From positions 1 through 52,277 of the forward strand of contig CAZAZP010000005.1 of the NCBI GenBank assembly GCA_964489695.1: a stretch of 52,277 nucleotides of DNA, in the 5' to 3' direction. Positions 49,551 to 52,277 of the stretch are shown piece by piece. Under the pieces are notes generated by a model. That model was given only the letters and a program-made list of their open reading frames with translations, searched no databases and was not told the origin of the DNA. This stretch comes from CAYUXU01 sp964489695 (GTDB lineage Bacteria > Bacillota_I > Bacilli_A > Erysipelotrichales > Erysipelotrichaceae). Position numbers and translations under genes: made by a program. Within the stretch, counting starts at the first letter, position 1, and every line of letters begins with the position of its first letter.

Positions 49551-49579
49551 ATTATAACAACCACACTTCAAAAGCGCAA
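49551..49579 (-). promoter_or_regulatory. Promoter of the rpsF operon (extended -10)
   Basis: TTGCGC at 49574-49579, 17-nt spacer, TATAAT at 49551-49556 preceded by TGT. Start predicted near 49545. Confidence 0.75.
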
Positions 49580-49612
49580 CTAAAACCGCTTGGCTTAAAT
49601 CAAATATCCATC

Positions 49613-50235
49613 CTAAAAAATCTGAAATAACCCATAACTAAAAACTAAGATAACCACTCCCGCACAAAGATTACCTAACAGAATACTTAACAAAGCGGGT
49701 TTCCATTTCAATTTTAATAAAACTGCGATGAGACTACCCGTCCAAACACCAGTNNNNNNNNNNNNNNNNNNNNNNNNNNNNNNNNNNNNNNNNNNNNNNN
49801 NNNNNNNNNNNNNNNNNNNNNNNNNNNNNNNNNNNNNNNNNNNNNNNNNNNNNGTTTCCATTTCAATTTTAATAAAACTGCGATGAGACTACCCGTCCAA
49901 ACACCAGTACCAAATAAAGGAATCGCCACAAATAATCCTAAGCCCAAATAACCATATTTTTCTACCATAGCTGATTTAGCCAAAGAATTAAGGTGCAACT
50001 TTTCAATTGTTTTCCCCGTCCAAGGGAGCTGTTTTAAAAAAGTGGTAATTGGTTCTAAATATTTCAAGATAAAAAAAGCTGGTAGACTGCTACCTAAATA
50101 AGCGAAGAATCCAGCTTCAAAACTTGATAAACCAAGCGCGATACCATAAGGAATCGCTCCCCGTAGTTCAATTACTGGTAATAAAGCCAAAAGAGCTACG
50201 CGTAATTCTAGCGAAAGAAAAGTTAAAAATGGCAT
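49613..50235 (-). CDS. Small membrane protein of the COG2426 (putative small multidrug export) family, interrupted by an assembly gap
   Basis: Hydrophobic protein with LALLPVIELRGAIPYGIALG near the start (the family signature), KYGYLGLGLFVAIPLFGTGVWTGSLIA and a C-terminal membrane segment. The N run at 49754-49853 is flanked by identical 55-base copies (49699-49753 and 49854-49908). Collapsing them gives an open frame of 155 aa, a normal length for this family. ATG 50233-50235 is chosen, with an in-frame TTG just before it. The export role is only a family label. Confidence 0.8.
49699..49908. repeat. 55-bp direct repeat flanking a second 100-N gap
   Basis: Identical copies at 49699-49753 and 49854-49908 with exactly 100 N between, same geometry as the gap in eno. 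Assembly artefact. Confidence 0.95.
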
Positions 50236-50242
50236 CAATTAA

Positions 50243-51946
50243 TTAGGCCTCCGGCTCTTCATCACCAGCATCTCCTTCGCCCGGACCTTCTTCAATTGGT
50301 TCATCACCGCCTGTTTCCCCCGAACCTGGTTCCTCGTCACCTGGATCAACCTCGCCAGGTTCTACTTCTCCTGTTTCTTCCTCATCAGGTTCGTCCTCCT
50401 TTTCAGGCTCCTTGGCGACGGGCTCCTCAACGGGTGGGGCTTTCTCTTCTGATTCAGCGACATAGGTCGGTTTAGGTAAAGCTTCTAAGGGAAACTTAAT
50501 TACAGATGGCTGACTAATTAGGTCACTTTTTAAGTTCTGTTCGATTAATTCTGTGGCATGTTTTAAAGACGCTTGATTCACAAAAAACATTGATAATGGG
50601 CGCCCCATTGCATAAGAATAATCCGAGCCATAACGACCTTGGACACTATTAGAAATAATTGTCCATTTAGCCATATCATTTAATTGCATCTTAGCTAAAG
50701 CTGCTAAGCTTTCAAAGGGCAGATTAGTTTGGAAGTCTACTTCAATGGCTTTTAAAATGTTAATATAGTTAGTCAAAATTGATGGCGAAACAACTTTTTT
50801 AAACATTGCAGTAATGACGCGCAATTGGTTTTTACCCCGATCCTCATCGCCACTAGCTTGGTGTTTCCGGTCTCGAGCAAAGCTTAAAGCTTGTTTACCG
50901 TTTAATTTATTTAATCCTTCTTTAAAGGAATACTTATCGTTAGAAGTAAACGCATGCGGTGAATCAACTTCAATTCCACCAATCGCATCCACGATTTTTT
51001 CGACGCTCGTAAAGTTAACTCGGATAAAATAGTTAATATCGACTTTAAAAGCCATTTCCATCGTTTTAACCGAACAATCAATGCCATAAATTCCATTATG
51101 GGTTAATTTATCTTTTGGATTATTCCGGATGCAGCCCATTGGTAAATAAGCATCGCGTGGAATCGTCGTCAATAATATCACTTTAGTGATTGGATTGACC
51201 GTCACTAAGATATTGACATCAGAACGTGATTTATAGGTAATCTTACCGAAGGTGTCAATACCACTGATGTAAACCGTAAATGGTTGATTTGTTACTTCAA
51301 CGGCTTTACCTTCATCAATTAAAGATTCTGTTTCAATTGAATAAATAATCCGGGTTCTTTTAGAAAAATCTGGGAAGTTCTCTAAAATTAATTCGCGATA
51401 GGCTTCATTTAATAAAATTCCTTCGACTGAACCATCATATAGCGCGTTAATCAAATCATCATGATTTTGGAACACATTTAAGTCTAAAGCGACTGCATGT
51501 TCACTTTGAATTTCGGTTAAAGCTTTAACCACAAAATGTTCTTCATCATCATCCATCCCAATTGGTACTTCAAACATGTCAGTTAGTTCTGTATAATCGC
51601 TTTCCTTTAAAACAATAACTGAGACTTGATCGGTTTCATAATGTTCTTCAGTAATGCGATGCAAGAAATCTTCTGTTTTATAGAGATAGAAATTAGTTAA
51701 AAATAAGCCAATCGTTACTAAGATAATTAATATTTTACCTAAGAAGTTAAAGCGTTTGCGATAACGTTTAGTTAATTGAGTAAATAGTAAGAAACTGACT
51801 AAAGCAATTAAAAAAGCCAGCGCTACAATTGTATACTTAGTAGGTAAAATTGGAAAACGGACTAACAAGGCCATTAAAACTGCCACCATTGTCAGCATCA
51901 AACCGAATAGAATCAAACCAAGATGTTTTTTTACATTTATTTTCAT
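50243..51946 (-). CDS. LytR-CpsA-Psr (LCP) family protein with acidic C-terminal tail
   Basis: Predicted ligase attaching wall teichoic acid or polysaccharide to peptidoglycan. 567 aa: three N-terminal membrane segments (about 10-90), an accessory region typical of CpsA-like proteins (about 100-210), the LCP domain (about 230-410) with TTIPRDAYLPM, KLTHNGIYG, VDAIGGIEVDSP and LSFARDRKH...DRGKNQLR (arginines of the pyrophosphate site), then a linker. The last 65 residues are rich in E, D, P and G. Next to a TagH-like ATPase. Confidence 0.9.
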   Translation of the reverse strand: MKINVKKHLGLILFGLMLTMVAVLMALLVRFPILPTKYTIVALAFLIALVSFLLFTQLTKRYRKRFNFLGKILIILVTIGLFLTNFYLYKTEDFLHRITEEHYETDQVSVIVLKESDYTELTDMFEVPIGMDDDEEHFVVKALTEIQSEHAVALDLNVFQNHDDLINALYDGSVEGILLNEAYRELILENFPDFSKRTRIIYSIETESLIDEGKAVEVTNQPFTVYISGIDTFGKITYKSRSDVNILVTVNPITKVILLTTIPRDAYLPMGCIRNNPKDKLTHNGIYGIDCSVKTMEMAFKVDINYFIRVNFTSVEKIVDAIGGIEVDSPHAFTSNDKYSFKEGLNKLNGKQALSFARDRKHQASGDEDRGKNQLRVITAMFKKVVSPSILTNYINILKAIEVDFQTNLPFESLAALAKMQLNDMAKWTIISNSVQGRYGSDYSYAMGRPLSMFFVNQASLKHATELIEQNLKSDLISQPSVIKFPLEALPKPTYVAESEEKAPPVEEPVAKEPEKEDEPDEEETGEVEPGEVDPGDEEPGSGETGGDEPIEEGPGEGDAGDEEPEA

Positions 51947-51960
51947 CGTATTTATCTCCT

Positions 51961-51993
51961 AATCAAAATTATCTAGCTTAAACAATTTTGATT
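51961..51993 (-). promoter_or_regulatory. Leader hairpin before the LCP gene Shine-Dalgarno
   Basis: Perfect 10-bp stem AATCAAAATT / AATTTTGATT (51984-51993 with 51961-51970), 13-nt loop, ending next to AGGAG. No T run. Possible mRNA-stability or translation-control element. Confidence 0.5.
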
Positions 51994-52004
51994 TAATCAC
52001 TATT

Positions 52005-52033
52005 AGAATACTAAAAATGCAGTTAGATTACAA
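52005..52033 (-). promoter_or_regulatory. Probable promoter of the LCP gene
   Basis: TTGTAA at 52028-52033, 17-nt spacer, TATTCT at 52005-52010. The -35 sits in the loop of the preceding terminator. Confidence 0.45.
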
Positions 52034-52048
52034 TCTAGTCCTGCATTT
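52013..52048 (-). terminator. Intrinsic terminator after the ABC ATPase gene
   Basis: AAATGCAG / CTGCATTT stem (52041-52048 with 52015-52022), inner TAGATT / AATCTA stem, T run on the minus strand. Confidence 0.85.
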
Positions 52049-52070
52049 CACAAAATATAACCATATTTAA

Positions 52071-52277
52071 TTATTGACTCATAAACTCATTATAACGAGC
52101 CACAACTTCCTCAGTTGGACCTTTTTCCACAATCTCACCAGCATGAATCCAAATTACTTCATCGCAGAGCTCCGTAATAGTACTAAGATTATGTGAGACA
52201 ATAATAACCGTCGAATGGTCATCCAAAATTAATTCTTTCATTTTATTATAACTTTTTTCGCGGAATTGTTGGTCGCC
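52071..52277 (-). CDS. ABC transporter ATP-binding protein, TagH-like, 3' end only
   Basis: Only the last 68 residues are in the window. They begin just after Walker B with GDQQFREKSYNKMKEL, then TVIIVSHNLSTITELCDEVIWIHAGEIVEKG and end at TAA 52071-52073. The switch His in SHNL and the GDxxFREK motif are characteristic of ATPases exporting wall teichoic acid or O-antigen type polysaccharide (TagH/Wzt). The neighbouring LCP gene supports a teichoic acid role. No C-terminal carbohydrate-binding or wall-binding extension is present. Confidence 0.8.
   Translation of the reverse strand, partial: GDQQFREKSYNKMKELILDDHSTVIIVSHNLSTITELCDEVIWIHAGEIVEKGPTEEVVARYNEFMSQ

Noticed and set aside
49560..49612. 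Terminator after the COG2426 gene (AAGCG / CGCTT hairpin)
   Set aside because: Five base pairs and a short interrupted T tract; overlaps the rpsF -35 region. Too weak to call.
1..52277. CRISPR arrays, tRNA or rRNA genes, insertion sequences, prophage or defence genes
   Set aside because: None seen on either strand by eye. Repeats found are only those listed.

Overview
The window looks like a chromosomal housekeeping segment of a low-GC Bacillota bacterium. UGA acts as a stop (the dipeptidase at 17641-19059 ends in TGA), so it does not use the Mycoplasma code. Wall-associated genes (LCP ligase, M23 peptidase, a TagH-like ABC ATPase fragment, GdpP) argue for a walled cell. The spc operon has no room for rpmD (L30), a loss shared with Mollicutes and relatives; together this suggests an Erysipelotrichia-like or related uncultured lineage. 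That placement is inference. Almost every gene is on the minus strand; the arginase gene at 25466 is the only convincing plus-strand gene.

Layout, in coordinate order. 1-1286: partial deoD and a TrmR-like methyltransferase. 1318-15421: the continuous S10-spc-alpha superoperon, transcribed leftward from a promoter at 15549-15577 (rpsJ first, rplQ last) and closed by a strong terminator at 1295-1319. 15629-20563: cob(I)alamin adenosyltransferase, mgtE, pepD, a membrane protein and an aldo/keto reductase. 20616-23357: metNIQ methionine importer behind a T-box with an ATG specifier. 23396-25361: htpG behind a CIRCE-like operator. 25466-26374: arginase. 26402-29225: smpB, rnr, secG. 29264-30127: rapZ. 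30189-33688: pgk-tpiA-eno with a Rex-like site upstream. 33727-38937: an MFS transporter, a solute-binding-like protein, ung, folC and a folate-type ECF S component in one tight run. 39033-39894: HPr and a PH-domain membrane protein. 39929-49579: an eleven-gene run rpsF-ssb-rpsR-yybS-gdpP-rplI-dnaB-M23-walJ-htrA-rlmH. 49613-52277: a small COG2426 membrane protein, an LCP protein and the end of an ABC ATPase gene.

The genes join translation (20 ribosomal proteins of the superoperon plus L9, S6, S18, IF-1, Map), RNA polymerase alpha, secretion (SecY, SecG), nucleotide balance (Adk), replication (DnaB, SSB), c-di-AMP turnover, envelope quality control and lower glycolysis. The genome is compact: stop/start overlaps are common and promoters are often embedded in the preceding terminator. 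Most unregulated promoters are of the extended -10 type (TGYTATAAT).

Two runs of 100 N (30542-30641 in eno; 49754-49853 in the COG2426 gene) are each flanked by an identical 55-bp direct repeat. Collapsing repeat and Ns restores intact full-length genes, so these are scaffolding artefacts and not biology. I found no mobile element, CRISPR array, tRNA or rRNA and no obvious new defence or metabolic system. The most interesting material is in the mRNA leaders: the rpsJ, mgtE, rpsF and yybS leaders, the T-box, and several genes that seem to lack a Shine-Dalgarno sequence.
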